DNA of 35,214 nt from SKKC01 sp046542845 (GTDB taxonomy: Bacteria > Spirochaetota > Spirochaetia > DSM-27196 > SKKC01): assembly GCA_046542845.1 (NCBI GenBank), contig JBKHAN010000027.1, positions 1-35,214 on the forward strand, read 5' to 3'. The notes beneath the pieces are model-generated. The model was not told the origin of the DNA. It saw nothing but the letters and a program-made list of their open reading frames with translations, and ran no database searches. Within the stretch, counting starts at the first letter, position 1, and the number at the start of each line of letters is the position of its first letter. A program made the translations under genes and the position numbers. Shown piece by piece: positions 6,312 to 14,659 of the stretch.

Positions 6312-7334
6312 ATGCGATTCGGGATTATCGGGTGCGGGCGCATAGCGCCGGAGCACATCCGGGCTATACACGAGCACCCCGGTGCGGATCTTACCGCCTG
6401 TGCCGACATTGACTACGAGAAAGCAGCGGCTGTCGCCGAGAAGACCAACTGCGCGGCCTACACGGATTACCGTGAAATGCTTGATGCACATCCGCAGATC
6501 GATATCGTCTGTATACTCACACCGAGCGGGCTTCATCCGGAGCAGGCGATCGACGTCATGAGCAATTACCGGCGCCATGTGATCGTGGAGAAACCCATGG
6601 CGCTCGTCCCCGACGATGCAGACCGCATGATCGCCTCCTCGCAGCAGGCCGGGGTCAGGCTCTTCGTGGTAAAGCAGAACCGCTTCAACCGCCCCGTCGT
6701 CCGGCTTCGCGAGGCGCTTGAGGCAGGCCGCTTCGGGCGCGTCTTTATGGGCACGGTGCGCGTACGCTGGATGCGGGATCAGGCATATTACGACCTCGCG
6801 GAGTGGCGTGGGACACGCAGCCTCGACGGCGGGGTCCTGAGTAACCAGGCGGTTCATCACCTTGACCTGCTTCTCTGGATGCTCGGGACGCCGGTCTCGG
6901 TCGTGGCGAAAACCGAACGCTACTTCGCAGACATCGAAACCGAGGACACGGCGGTCGCCATCGTTAAGTTTGCCTCCGGTGCGACCGGAGTCATCGAAGC
7001 GACCACCGCATGCCGGCCCGACGATCTTGAGGGCTCGCTGTCCATACTCGGCGAACACGGGACGGTCGAGATCGCCGGCATCGCCGTAAACGCGCTCCGG
7101 CACTGGCGCTTCCGCGACAGCGGAGCGGAGGAAGAAGCCCGGCTGATTGCCGAACTCGCCGAAGCGCCGGAAAACGTATTCGGCTTCGGGCACGGACGCT
7201 ATCTCGACGCGGTTATACACAGCATACAGAGCGGCAAGCCCGGACCCGTCGACGGGGCTGAAGGACGCCGCTCGATCGAGCTGCTGCACGCGATCTACCG
7301 ATCGGCCGAAAGCGGCAGCGAGGTTTTCCTGTAA
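6312..7334 (+). CDS. Gfo/Idh/MocA-family oxidoreductase, WlbA/WbpB-like
   Basis: A 340-residue NAD-dependent sugar dehydrogenase. The N-terminal MRFGIIGCGRIAPEH is the dinucleotide-binding loop, and EKPMAL carries the family's catalytic lysine. The central part, with VVKQNRFNRPV, GRVFMGTVRVRWMRDQ, DLAEWRGT and GGVLSNQAVHHLDLLLWMLG, resembles WlbA/WbpB. Those enzymes oxidise UDP-N-acetylglucosaminuronic acid at C3 during synthesis of 2,3-diacetamido mannuronate for surface polysaccharide. The aminotransferase and acetyltransferase of that pathway are not in the window, so the exact substrate is unproven. The start at ATG 6312 fits the domain boundary; upstream in-frame codons overlap the arsC promoter. 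No good Shine-Dalgarno is seen, only a weak GATACG nine bases before the start. Confidence 0.85.
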   Translation: MRFGIIGCGRIAPEHIRAIHEHPGADLTACADIDYEKAAAVAEKTNCAAYTDYREMLDAHPQIDIVCILTPSGLHPEQAIDVMSNYRRHVIVEKPMALVPDDADRMIASSQQAGVRLFVVKQNRFNRPVVRLREALEAGRFGRVFMGTVRVRWMRDQAYYDLAEWRGTRSLDGGVLSNQAVHHLDLLLWMLGTPVSVVAKTERYFADIETEDTAVAIVKFASGATGVIEATTACRPDDLEGSLSILGEHGTVEIAGIAVNALRHWRFRDSGAEEEARLIAELAEAPENVFGFGHGRYLDAVIHSIQSGKPGPVDGAEGRRSIELLHAIYRSAESGSEVFL

Positions 7335-7352
7335 AAAAAGGTTCCCGCCCGA

Positions 7353-7382
7353 TTGGACAGCGCATTGATCACGGTGTATAAT
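7353..7382 (+). promoter_or_regulatory. Promoter of the Reg_prop kinase, leaderless arrangement
   Basis: TTGGAC (7353-7358), 18-base spacer and a consensus TATAAT (7377-7382), followed by eight bases to GTG 7391. Transcription would start at or within a base or two of the start codon. Confidence 0.65.
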
Positions 7383-7390
7383 TTTATTGA

Positions 7391-10300
7391 GTGAACACCA
7401 AAAGCTCGAATACAATAATTTTTGTATGCGTTGTGCTTCTGTTCGGCGTTTTCATCCCCGGACATGCACTCGTCGGGCAGAGTGTCATCTTCGACCAGCT
7501 CACACAGGCCGATGGTCTTATAAACGCGTCGGTTTCCTCGATTCTCCAGGACGACTACGGCTTTCTGTGGTTCGGAACGCAGGCCGGGCTGCAGCGCTAC
7601 GACGGACGCCGGATGCTGCTGTTCACAAACCAGCCTTTCGCGGACAACCAGCTGTCGCACCATCTTGTTCAGACCATGCACTACGCCGGCGGTGACACGA
7701 TCTGGGTCGGTACCTACGGAGGCCTGAACCGCCTCGACACGGCGAGTAGCGAGATACAGCTCTACGCGCGCGAACCACGAAATCCCCGCTCGCTGAGCGA
7801 CAACGTCGTGACTGCACTGGAAACAGACGCGAACGGCACACTCTGGATTGCCACGCTCGACGGTCTGAACCGCCTCGACGACGAGCACCGCGGCGTGGTT
7901 ACCCGGTTCATGGCCGATCCGGAGGACCCGAGCGCCATACCGCATCGTACCGTGCGATCGCTGCACCGTTCGTCCGACGGCACGCTCTGGATAGGTTCTC
8001 TCGGCGGGCTGTCGCGTGTTGTCGACGACGGGACGGACGGTGTGCGCTTCGAAACGCGCAGCGAGGACCTCCTGTCGCCGTCCGTTATGACAATCGACGA
8101 GGACGCAGGCGGAAATCTCTGGGTCGGTAGCTGGGACGGCGGGGTTCAGCGAATTCGCCCCGACGGGAGCATAGATCGCTCCTACCGCTTCCCGGACAAC
8201 CGCGTATACCAGATTCTCGTGACCTCGGAAGGGCTTGTCCTTGTTGCGACCTGGGGCGGCGGACTCGTGATTGTCGATCCCGCCACCGACACGTTCACCG
8301 TGCACCGGGTGAGCGACGAGGATCCCTACAGCCTCGCGCACGACGTGGTGTACTCGCTGTTTGAGGATCACGCGGGGATCGTATGGATAGGAACAAACGG
8401 CAACGGCATAAGCAAACTCGACCCGCAGCGGAGGACCTTCCGCTTCGTACACCCTCACCTGCCCGAGGGCTCCCGGCTTCCCGCGGGTAAAGTCAGCGCG
8501 CTCGAACTTGACTCCGACACCGGGAGGCTGTTTATCGGGGTGCAGCAGCGGGGCCTCTATGTCCGCGACCCGGATACGACCGAACTGACGGCGCTGCGTC
8601 ACGACCCCGCGAACAGCGCAACGCTCAGCGGCGACCACATTTACCAGATCATAGGGCACGACGGGCAGCTTATTCTCGCCACACACGGTGGGCTTGATCG
8701 TCTCGATCCCGACACCCTCGAAGTCGAGCGTCTCTGGGGCGAACTCTTTCCAGAAGCCGATCCGGCTCCCATCGTGTACTGCCTTCTGTACACAAGCGAC
8801 GGATCGCTCTGGGTTGGTACCTACGACTCGGGGGTGTACCGACGTATGCCGGGCGGCAGCGTCGTTCGCTACGAAGCGAACGAGGACGATCCTGATTCAC
8901 TGACCGACAACCTGATCTACATGATGCACGAGGACTCCCACGGTACGGTGTGGATCGGAACGAACGCCGGGCTGAACCGCTACATTCCGGACTCCGACGC
9001 CTTCAGGCAATACGTCTACGACCCGGAGAATCCCCACGGCATCAGCGACCGCGGTCTTGTCCACGCCTTCGAGGACAGCGACGGAAGACTGTGGTTCGCC
9101 ACGCGCAGCGGCGGTATTATGCGTTACGATCGGGAGAACGACCGCTTTATGCACGTGACCATGGCCGAGGGTTTGAGCAGTAATATGGTGCGCGCAGTGA
9201 CAGAAGGGGAACGCGGCGTTCTCGTTGTCTCCACCATGAACGGGATCAGTCGATTCGAGGTCGATTCCGGCACCGTCGAGGTCATAGACGAGCGGGACGG
9301 ACTTGATACTCGCGAGTTCAGCTCCGGTGCTGTCCGGCTGCCGGACGGAGACACGCTTTTTGGGGCTTTTCAGGAAGTTGTCCGCATTCCCGCCACGTTT
9401 CAGGCCGGCGGGGGCAGACCTCCGCTTGTGCAGATTACAGGCATAGCGGTCCTGAACATACCCTTCGAGACCGACCGGGCTCCTCACCGCACCGAACATC
9501 TGACGCTCGATTACACACAGAACATGATCAGCCTGGACTTTGCCGCGCTCGATTTCACGAATCCCGAGCGGAACTGCTTTCAATACCGCCTTCTCGGATT
9601 ATCGGAGGAGTGGATTCCGTGCGCCGGAACACAGAGGGCAACATTCACCAATCTCTCCCCGGGTCAATATGTCTTTGAAGTCACCGGGCGGAACGCACGC
9701 GGCGTCGCATCCACCGATCCGGCCCGTCTTCGCATCTCAATTATTCCCCCGTTCTGGCAGACACAATGGTTCTATGCGATTACGAGTTCGTTACTTGTCG
9801 CGGTGGTGGTGCTCGTATTGTGCCTTCGGGAACAGTCACACAAGCGCCGGGCGAAACACCTGCAGGACCTCGTTCGGGAGCGTACAGAAGAGCTCAGCTT
9901 TGCCGTGGCAGCACTCCAGGCCTCTCACGCGACCAAGGATCGGTTTTTCTCTATTCTGTCCCACGATCTGCGCGGGCCGGTAAACGGAATGAACCGGCTC
10001 ATGGAGCGTATTGTCGGACACCCGGAAGAGTTCAGCAATGACGATCTGTCGGAAATACACGAGGCGCTGCTTCAGACCTCGCGAGGCCTCGGAAGCATGC
10101 TTGAAAATCTTCTGGAGTGGTCCCGACTGCAGCGCGACAAAATCAGTATCGACAACCATTATATTCCCGTTCCCGATCTGGTGCGCTCGGTTATCGCTGC
10201 ATACCAGGTGGCGGCACACGCCAAGAATATCGAAGTTGTAATGCGTTGCCCGGACGATCTTCAGGTCTACAGCGATGTACACCGTACGCGGACTATTGTT

Positions 10301-10648
10301 GAGAACCTCCTGAATAATGCGATCAAGTTCACGCCGCAGGGCGGTTCGATCGAAGTAGCCTGCACGGCCGCGACCGACGGGGACCAGGCCCGCACGTTGA
10401 TCGAGGTACGGGACTCGGGCGAGGGTATTCCGGCGGAGCACCTGAAGCGAATATTCATGATCGACGAAGTGTACCGGACCGAAGGCACCGCCGGCGAAAA
10501 AGGCAGTGGGCTCGGACTGATCCTCTGCCGCGAGCTCGCAGAACGCCTCGGTGGCCGTGTGTGGCTCGAAAGCGAGGAAGGACGCGGCACGCGCGCGTAT
10601 CTCGAGCTCCCAGCCGCGCCCGGTGACACGGCCCCTGCACGCACGTAG
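7391..10648 (+). CDS. Reg_prop/Y_Y_Y sensor histidine kinase
   Basis: A 1085-residue membrane sensor. Residues 1-30 form a signal peptide. Residues about 35-690 hold a series of two-component-regulator propeller repeats (GTLWIGS, GTLWIATLDGLNRLD, GIVWIGTNGNGISKLD), expected to form periplasmic beta-propellers. A Y_Y_Y domain follows (about 690-785), then one membrane helix (about 794-815) and a cytoplasmic kinase core. His858 in ILSHDLRGP is the phosphorylation site; ENLLNNAIKF is the N box, VRDSGEGIP the G1 box and GSGLGL the G2 box. In Bacteroidetes such periplasmic modules sense carbohydrates, but usually as hybrids with a receiver and AraC domain. Here the protein ends after the ATPase domain, so it needs a separate receiver, perhaps one of those at 4613-5772. 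The start is GTG 7391, with no Shine-Dalgarno. Confidence 0.95.
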   Translation: MNTKSSNTIIFVCVVLLFGVFIPGHALVGQSVIFDQLTQADGLINASVSSILQDDYGFLWFGTQAGLQRYDGRRMLLFTNQPFADNQLSHHLVQTMHYAGGDTIWVGTYGGLNRLDTASSEIQLYAREPRNPRSLSDNVVTALETDANGTLWIATLDGLNRLDDEHRGVVTRFMADPEDPSAIPHRTVRSLHRSSDGTLWIGSLGGLSRVVDDGTDGVRFETRSEDLLSPSVMTIDEDAGGNLWVGSWDGGVQRIRPDGSIDRSYRFPDNRVYQILVTSEGLVLVATWGGGLVIVDPATDTFTVHRVSDEDPYSLAHDVVYSLFEDHAGIVWIGTNGNGISKLDPQRRTFRFVHPHLPEGSRLPAGKVSALELDSDTGRLFIGVQQRGLYVRDPDTTELTALRHDPANSATLSGDHIYQIIGHDGQLILATHGGLDRLDPDTLEVERLWGELFPEADPAPIVYCLLYTSDGSLWVGTYDSGVYRRMPGGSVVRYEANEDDPDSLTDNLIYMMHEDSHGTVWIGTNAGLNRYIPDSDAFRQYVYDPENPHGISDRGLVHAFEDSDGRLWFATRSGGIMRYDRENDRFMHVTMAEGLSSNMVRAVTEGERGVLVVSTMNGISRFEVDSGTVEVIDERDGLDTREFSSGAVRLPDGDTLFGAFQEVVRIPATFQAGGGRPPLVQITGIAVLNIPFETDRAPHRTEHLTLDYTQNMISLDFAALDFTNPERNCFQYRLLGLSEEWIPCAGTQRATFTNLSPGQYVFEVTGRNARGVASTDPARLRISIIPPFWQTQWFYAITSSLLVAVVVLVLCLREQSHKRRAKHLQDLVRERTEELSFAVAALQASHATKDRFFSILSHDLRGPVNGMNRLMERIVGHPEEFSNDDLSEIHEALLQTSRGLGSMLENLLEWSRLQRDKISIDNHYIPVPDLVRSVIAAYQVAAHAKNIEVVMRCPDDLQVYSDVHRTRTIVENLLNNAIKFTPQGGSIEVACTAATDGDQARTLIEVRDSGEGIPAEHLKRIFMIDEVYRTEGTAGEKGSGLGLILCRELAERLGGRVWLESEEGRGTRAYLELPAAPGDTAPART

Positions 10649-10718
10649 TCCCGGGGGGTGGCCGGTATCCGAAACCATTACGGCTACCTTACAGAACAGG
10701 GGCACACCTGCCCCGTCC

Positions 10719-10748
10719 TTGCCGACAGGAGGCTTCTCTGCCTATCTT
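10719..10748 (+). promoter_or_regulatory. Promoter of the small exported protein, leaderless arrangement
   Basis: TTGCCG (10719-10724), 18-base spacer, TATCTT (10743-10748), then seven bases to ATG 10756. The AGGAGG inside the spacer is too far from the ATG to be its ribosome binding site. Confidence 0.55.
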
Positions 10749-10755
10749 CTGGTAC

Positions 10756-11427
10756 ATGAAGAAATTACTGATATTGATTACAGGCTTGAGTCTGATCGTT
10801 GCGGCCACGGGCTATGCGTCGCCACACCGCGGCCACGCAGGCGCGGGGAGCGACCGGTATTTTTCGGACCTGGTTGCTGAAGAACTGGAGGGCTTTGCCT
10901 CCGAGTCGGCGACGGTTTCGATCGGTGATCTTTCGGTCGCAGAGCTGACTGAACTTCTGGGTACATTGAGCGTACGCGAGCAGGAAGCTGCCTATGTCAG
11001 GTCACTGCGCTTAAGCTCCTTTATAGCTCCGGGTTTCGGGCAGTTTCGCGGTGGAGACACGCTCGGGGGGTCGCTGTTTCTCCTGGGTGACATCGGGCTC
11101 TCCGTCGGTACCGTATGGAGCGCGTACGCGCTACTCCCGGAATCGGTACAGATCCGTACCGACGGCGGCGCGGGCATCAACTACTGGTCCGACTCGAAGG
11201 ACGACATAGACGCAACCTGGGGTGCCTTGAGCTTCGCTGATCTTGCGCCGAGCCTCGGGGTCGTCCTTGGCGGAAGCATACTGGATCTGGTCTGGCGCAC
11301 CTGGAGTGCATCCGACGCGCGCGATCTTGCCCACGAGAACCTGGAATCCGGTGCCGTCGTGTTCGAACCGCAGCCTTTCACATTCGTCGGTGACCGCATG
11401 GGGCTGGGCATGCGAATGAGGTACTAG
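10756..11427 (+). CDS. Exported membrane protein of unknown function
   Basis: A 223-residue protein. MKKLLILITGLSLIVAATGYAS is a typical signal peptide with a probable cleavage after YAS. A mature polar region (about residues 25-85) is followed by IAPGFGQFRGG and a hydrophobic segment (about 102-122). PGFGQF followed by a hydrophobic helix recalls DUF5683-like membrane proteins, in which PGxGQ precedes a membrane hairpin. A second hydrophobic stretch (about 155-175) follows. The C-terminus, ending GLGMRMRY with an aromatic last residue, is reminiscent of outer-membrane strands, but the evidence is thin. I do not recognise a function. It is expressed from its own promoter between the kinase gene and the synthase gene. 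Confidence 0.8.
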   Translation: MKKLLILITGLSLIVAATGYASPHRGHAGAGSDRYFSDLVAEELEGFASESATVSIGDLSVAELTELLGTLSVREQEAAYVRSLRLSSFIAPGFGQFRGGDTLGGSLFLLGDIGLSVGTVWSAYALLPESVQIRTDGGAGINYWSDSKDDIDATWGALSFADLAPSLGVVLGGSILDLVWRTWSASDARDLAHENLESGAVVFEPQPFTFVGDRMGLGMRMRY

Positions 11428-11432
11428 ACCCC

Positions 11433-11462
11433 TCGATACTCATGGCTCATACACGCTACACT
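11433..11462 (+). promoter_or_regulatory. Possible promoter of the synthase gene, overlapping an inverted repeat
   Basis: TCGATA (11433-11438), 18-base spacer, TACACT (11457-11462), then eight bases to ATG 11471. The -10 falls in the loop of the 11445-11476 inverted repeat. The -35 matches the consensus at only four positions. Confidence 0.4.
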
Positions 11463-11476
11463 GGGCGTGTATGAGC
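11445..11476. repeat. Perfect 12-bp inverted repeat across the start codon
   Basis: Left arm gctcatacacgc (11445-11456), an eight-base loop containing the presumed -10, and right arm gcgtgtatgagc (11465-11476), which includes the ATG at 11471. The arms match without mismatch. No T run follows, so it is not a standard terminator. It could be an operator for a dimeric repressor or an mRNA hairpin hiding the start codon. Confidence 0.85.
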
Positions 11477-12517
11477 AGTAATACCCATTTTCTTTCGGCC
11501 GACATGCACACAACGGCCTCTCGAACCATGGACGACCATGATGTTTTTTCGCTGTTGCGTGCGACCTCCCGTACCTTTTCCCTATCGATCGAAGGGCTTC
11601 CCGGTACGTTGAAACAGGAGATTGCGATCTCCTACCTTCTATTCCGTGTATCCGACTACCTCGAAGACCACGAAACCATATCACCGGAACGCAAAATCGC
11701 GCTACTCAAGCGCTGGGACCAGGTTCTCGAGGACCACGCGGAGCTCGGCGGTTTTCTCAACGAACTCGATACCATCCCTCACCGCAGCGACGATCCTGAG
11801 GCTGTCGTCGCCTACCGCAGCGGCTCATTACTGTCTGCACTCAGAAACGTTCCGCAGCAATCGACACAGGCGATCTTCCAGCGCGTTCGCGAGACAACCC
11901 GTGGAATGGCGAAATGGCAGGCGAAAGGCCCGCGCGTGGAAGATGAGACGGAACTGGACGACTACATGCACTACGTCGCCGGAATTGTCGGATATCTCGT
12001 GACCGACCTGTTCGCCGAATACTCTCCCGGCGTCGCGTGCCGTCGCGATACCCTGATGCCGCTTGCTCGTGAGTTCGGGCTCGCCCTGCAAACCGTGAAT
12101 ATCCTCCGTGGCATGCGCAAGGACTACGAACGCGGCTGGATCTTTGTCCCGCGCACCTTCTGCACGCATCACGGGCTTACTCCCTCTGAACTGTTCGCGC
12201 CCGATGCCCGCGAACCCGCACTCAGGGTAGTCGGCGATCTGGTCAAAAAAGCCGAGCGCCACCTCATGTCGGGTGTTGCATACATACGCCTTATTCCGCG
12301 GCATCTGCACAGGCTCAGGCTCGCCTGCATGTGGCCATTACTGTTCGCCGCAGCGACGGTGTCCGCTTCGCGCAACAACCCTCTGGTGCTCAGTGGAGAA
12401 GTCAAAATCGGCAGGGACACGGTGAAGCGGATCATGAGAGACAGCACGCTCTGGGGCTGGTCGAATACCTGGCTTACCCGGTATACGAGAAAGCTGCTGC
12501 TCGTTCCGGCACTGTAG
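11471..12517 (+). CDS. Squalene/phytoene synthase-family protein
   Basis: A 348-residue trans-isoprenyl diphosphate synthase of the head-to-head type, which joins two farnesyl or geranylgeranyl diphosphates. The first aspartate-rich motif is seen in FRVSDYLEDH (DxxED). The second site reads VNILRGMRKDYERGWIFVP. Relatives normally have LRD at that place, so the first aspartate of the second metal-binding motif is replaced by glycine here. A histidine-rich basic segment (HRLRLACMWPL) follows, and the C-terminus ends in TRYTRKLLLVPAL. Whether the product is squalene, phytoene or something else cannot be told; no desaturase or cyclase gene is nearby. The start at ATG 11471 is embedded in a 12-bp inverted repeat. 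The moxR gene follows within ten bases. Confidence 0.85.
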   Translation: MSSNTHFLSADMHTTASRTMDDHDVFSLLRATSRTFSLSIEGLPGTLKQEIAISYLLFRVSDYLEDHETISPERKIALLKRWDQVLEDHAELGGFLNELDTIPHRSDDPEAVVAYRSGSLLSALRNVPQQSTQAIFQRVRETTRGMAKWQAKGPRVEDETELDDYMHYVAGIVGYLVTDLFAEYSPGVACRRDTLMPLAREFGLALQTVNILRGMRKDYERGWIFVPRTFCTHHGLTPSELFAPDAREPALRVVGDLVKKAERHLMSGVAYIRLIPRHLHRLRLACMWPLLFAAATVSASRNNPLVLSGEVKIGRDTVKRIMRDSTLWGWSNTWLTRYTRKLLLVPAL

Positions 12518-12527
12518 CGTAGTGGGA

Positions 12528-13460
12528 ATGAACCCAGAGGCTATCGAGAAATCCATACAGACCGTCATAGTCGGGAACACGTCGGACATCCGCGCGCTCG
12601 TTGTCGCATTCTTCAGCGGTCTCCACGTGCTTGTCGAAGACATACCAGGAGTCGGCAAGACGACTCTTGCACGCGCCTTCGCGCGGTCGACGGGTCTTGA
12701 CTTCGGGCGGATACAGTTCACGCCCGACCTGCTTCCCGGCGACATTACCGGCATGAACATATGGAGCCCCGACACCCGCGAGTTTACCTTCCGGCCGGGG
12801 TCGGTTATGCATCAGTTTATTCTGGCAGATGAAATCAACCGCGCAAGCGCCCGAACCCAGAGCGCGCTCCTTGAGGCCATGCAGGAAGGATCGGTTACCG
12901 TAGACGGCGTCACCCGAGCGCTGCCCGACCCCTTCTTCGTCATGGCGACGCAGAACCCCATACAATTCGCCGGAACGTTCCAGTTGCCCGAGGGTCAGCT
13001 CGACCGCTTCGGCGTGGGTCTGCACCCCGGATACCCCGACGTGGAGGAAGAACGCGACATTCTCCGGCGTTTTCGCCACGACGACCCGCTTAACGCGATC
13101 GAGCCTGTCATGGACCTGCACGATCTTCGAGCGGCCCGGCATCTCGTACGAGCCACGCGCATGGACAGGCGTATCGAGGACTATATCGCACGGCTCGCCG
13201 CGGGAACGCGGACGAGCGAAGCGATTCGCCTGGGCTTGAGCCCGCGTGGCAGCCTGCACCTCATGAGGGCCGCCCAGGGCTTCGCTCGCCTCGACGCGCG
13301 CGACTACGTCGTACCCGAGGACGTTCAGGCGGCGGTGCCCTTCGTCGTCCCGCACAAGATCGTTCTCTGTGAGCAGGCGCGTCTCTCCGGCGTTACCCCG
13401 CGTGAGGTATCGGTACGGATACTGGAGGAGCTGCCCGTTCCGAGCAGACTTTCCGACTGA
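12528..13460 (+). CDS. MoxR-family AAA+ ATPase
   Basis: A 310-residue cytoplasmic AAA+ protein. Walker A is EDIPGVGKTTLA, Walker B is FILADEINRA, and sensor 1 is FFVMATQNPIQFAGTFQLPE, all in the form typical of MoxR. The C-terminal lid domain contains SPRGSLHLMRAAQGFA. MoxR proteins act as chaperone-like ATPases in the folding or activation of partner complexes, often together with DUF58 and membrane transglutaminase proteins, exactly the two genes that follow. ATG 12528 or an in-frame GTG at 12522 could be the start; neither has a clear Shine-Dalgarno. The stop is two bases from the next ATG. Confidence 0.95.
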   Translation: MNPEAIEKSIQTVIVGNTSDIRALVVAFFSGLHVLVEDIPGVGKTTLARAFARSTGLDFGRIQFTPDLLPGDITGMNIWSPDTREFTFRPGSVMHQFILADEINRASARTQSALLEAMQEGSVTVDGVTRALPDPFFVMATQNPIQFAGTFQLPEGQLDRFGVGLHPGYPDVEEERDILRRFRHDDPLNAIEPVMDLHDLRAARHLVRATRMDRRIEDYIARLAAGTRTSEAIRLGLSPRGSLHLMRAAQGFARLDARDYVVPEDVQAAVPFVVPHKIVLCEQARLSGVTPREVSVRILEELPVPSRLSD

Positions 13461-13462
13461 CA

Positions 13463-14659
13463 ATGCGGTGCTCGCTTCATCCGAGAAGCATACTTGTGTA
13501 TCTCTTTTCAAGCAGCATATTGTATCTGGCCGCGGTCTACCTCGCGGGGCCGTTCTCCTACCTGGCGGCTGTTGCGGTGATCGCAGGAATACTCAACGCG
13601 ACCTACCTTGTGACCGTTGCTCGCTCGCTCGCGGTACGCCCGTACAGGGTGCCGGCGCGCGCGGTTCGGGGCGAGACGATCACGGCAGGCTTCACACTCC
13701 TGAACGACGCGATCTTCTCCGTCTCGGGCATTCGGGCCGCGGTCCGGATATCGGGCCCGGACGAAGCGGGTCTCGACCCAGGGGCGCCGGTCCTCGACGA
13801 AACGCTTCAGACGACCGTGCGCGCGTCGCACCTCACGCGCGTGGTGCGTCCGACCAGGCTTCCGCACCGCGGACGCTATCGCATCGAGAGCGGGCCGGTA
13901 CGCGTTACCGACGCTCTCGGCTGGGCAACGCTGACACTGTCGCTCCCCGATCAGTACATAGAAGCGCTGCCGAGACCGCACGTACAGACGCCGCGCGTTG
14001 CCGACACGGCTGTGACGGGTGGGACCGAGGCAACCGCGGTGAGCGGAAGCCCCGACTTCGCGATGCTGCGGGGGCTGTCGGTCTACCGACACGGCATGCC
14101 CGCGCGGGACATCGCCTGGAAACGCCTTGCAGCGACCGGTATCCCCTACATTCGCGAGTACGAGCCGAGCGCAGACCCCCACGTAGCGATCTACCTCGAC
14201 ACCCGACGTGGCTGGGCAGACAGGGAGGCGATGCTCGCGAGCGAAGACACGCTCGTCGAGACGCTCCTGCGACTCGTTCGCGAGCTCCAGTCCGACATGA
14301 CACCCTTTCAGTGTACGACGGTAGAAGAACAGACGTTTCACCTCGATTCGACGCAGTCGCTCCCCGTGGAGGAGCTGTACAGCGTGAGCCGAAACATTCG
14401 CTTCAAAGACGGACCGCGTCCGCTCCCGCTTATCCGCGAGTCGCTTCGAAACGGTGCGGGACAGGCGGCTCACGTGGTCGTACTGACGCAGATGCCCGAC
14501 ATGGAACTGTTTCGCTGCGCCGAGTCGTCCGACGCCCGGCGACAATGGACGGTCATTGGCGCAACCGAAGCGTGGTCGGGCGCGCAGAGAGCCGCGGTCC
14601 AGGCGATTCAGGTCCGGATCGATTCGCATTCGAGCGGCGGGAGGATACTGCTCATATGA
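13463..14659 (+). CDS. DUF58-domain membrane protein
   Basis: A 398-residue protein. Two hydrophobic segments near the N-terminus (about residues 9-30 and 33-52) anchor it in the membrane. The DUF58 core is marked by LRGLSVYRHGMPARDIAWKR and IREYEPSADPHVAIYLDT, which match the family pattern of an arginine-rich strand followed by a von Willebrand A-like fold. The function is unknown; members sit between a MoxR ATPase and a transglutaminase and are thought to work with them at the envelope. The start lies two bases after the moxR stop. The stop overlaps the transglutaminase start (ATGA at 14656-14659), so the genes are translationally coupled. Confidence 0.93.
   Translation: MRCSLHPRSILVYLFSSSILYLAAVYLAGPFSYLAAVAVIAGILNATYLVTVARSLAVRPYRVPARAVRGETITAGFTLLNDAIFSVSGIRAAVRISGPDEAGLDPGAPVLDETLQTTVRASHLTRVVRPTRLPHRGRYRIESGPVRVTDALGWATLTLSLPDQYIEALPRPHVQTPRVADTAVTGGTEATAVSGSPDFAMLRGLSVYRHGMPARDIAWKRLAATGIPYIREYEPSADPHVAIYLDTRRGWADREAMLASEDTLVETLLRLVRELQSDMTPFQCTTVEEQTFHLDSTQSLPVEELYSVSRNIRFKDGPRPLPLIRESLRNGAGQAAHVVVLTQMPDMELFRCAESSDARRQWTVIGATEAWSGAQRAAVQAIQVRIDSHSSGGRILLI

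Noticed and set aside
7295..8686. 463-codon minus-strand frame opposite the Reg_prop kinase
   Set aside because: Shadow of the repeated propeller coding sequence; no domain and no Shine-Dalgarno.
13369..14655. Open extension of 429 codons before the transglutaminase start
   Set aside because: It overlaps the whole DUF58 gene in another frame and is full of Arg and Ser; ATG 14656 overlaps the DUF58 stop and starts a proper membrane helix.
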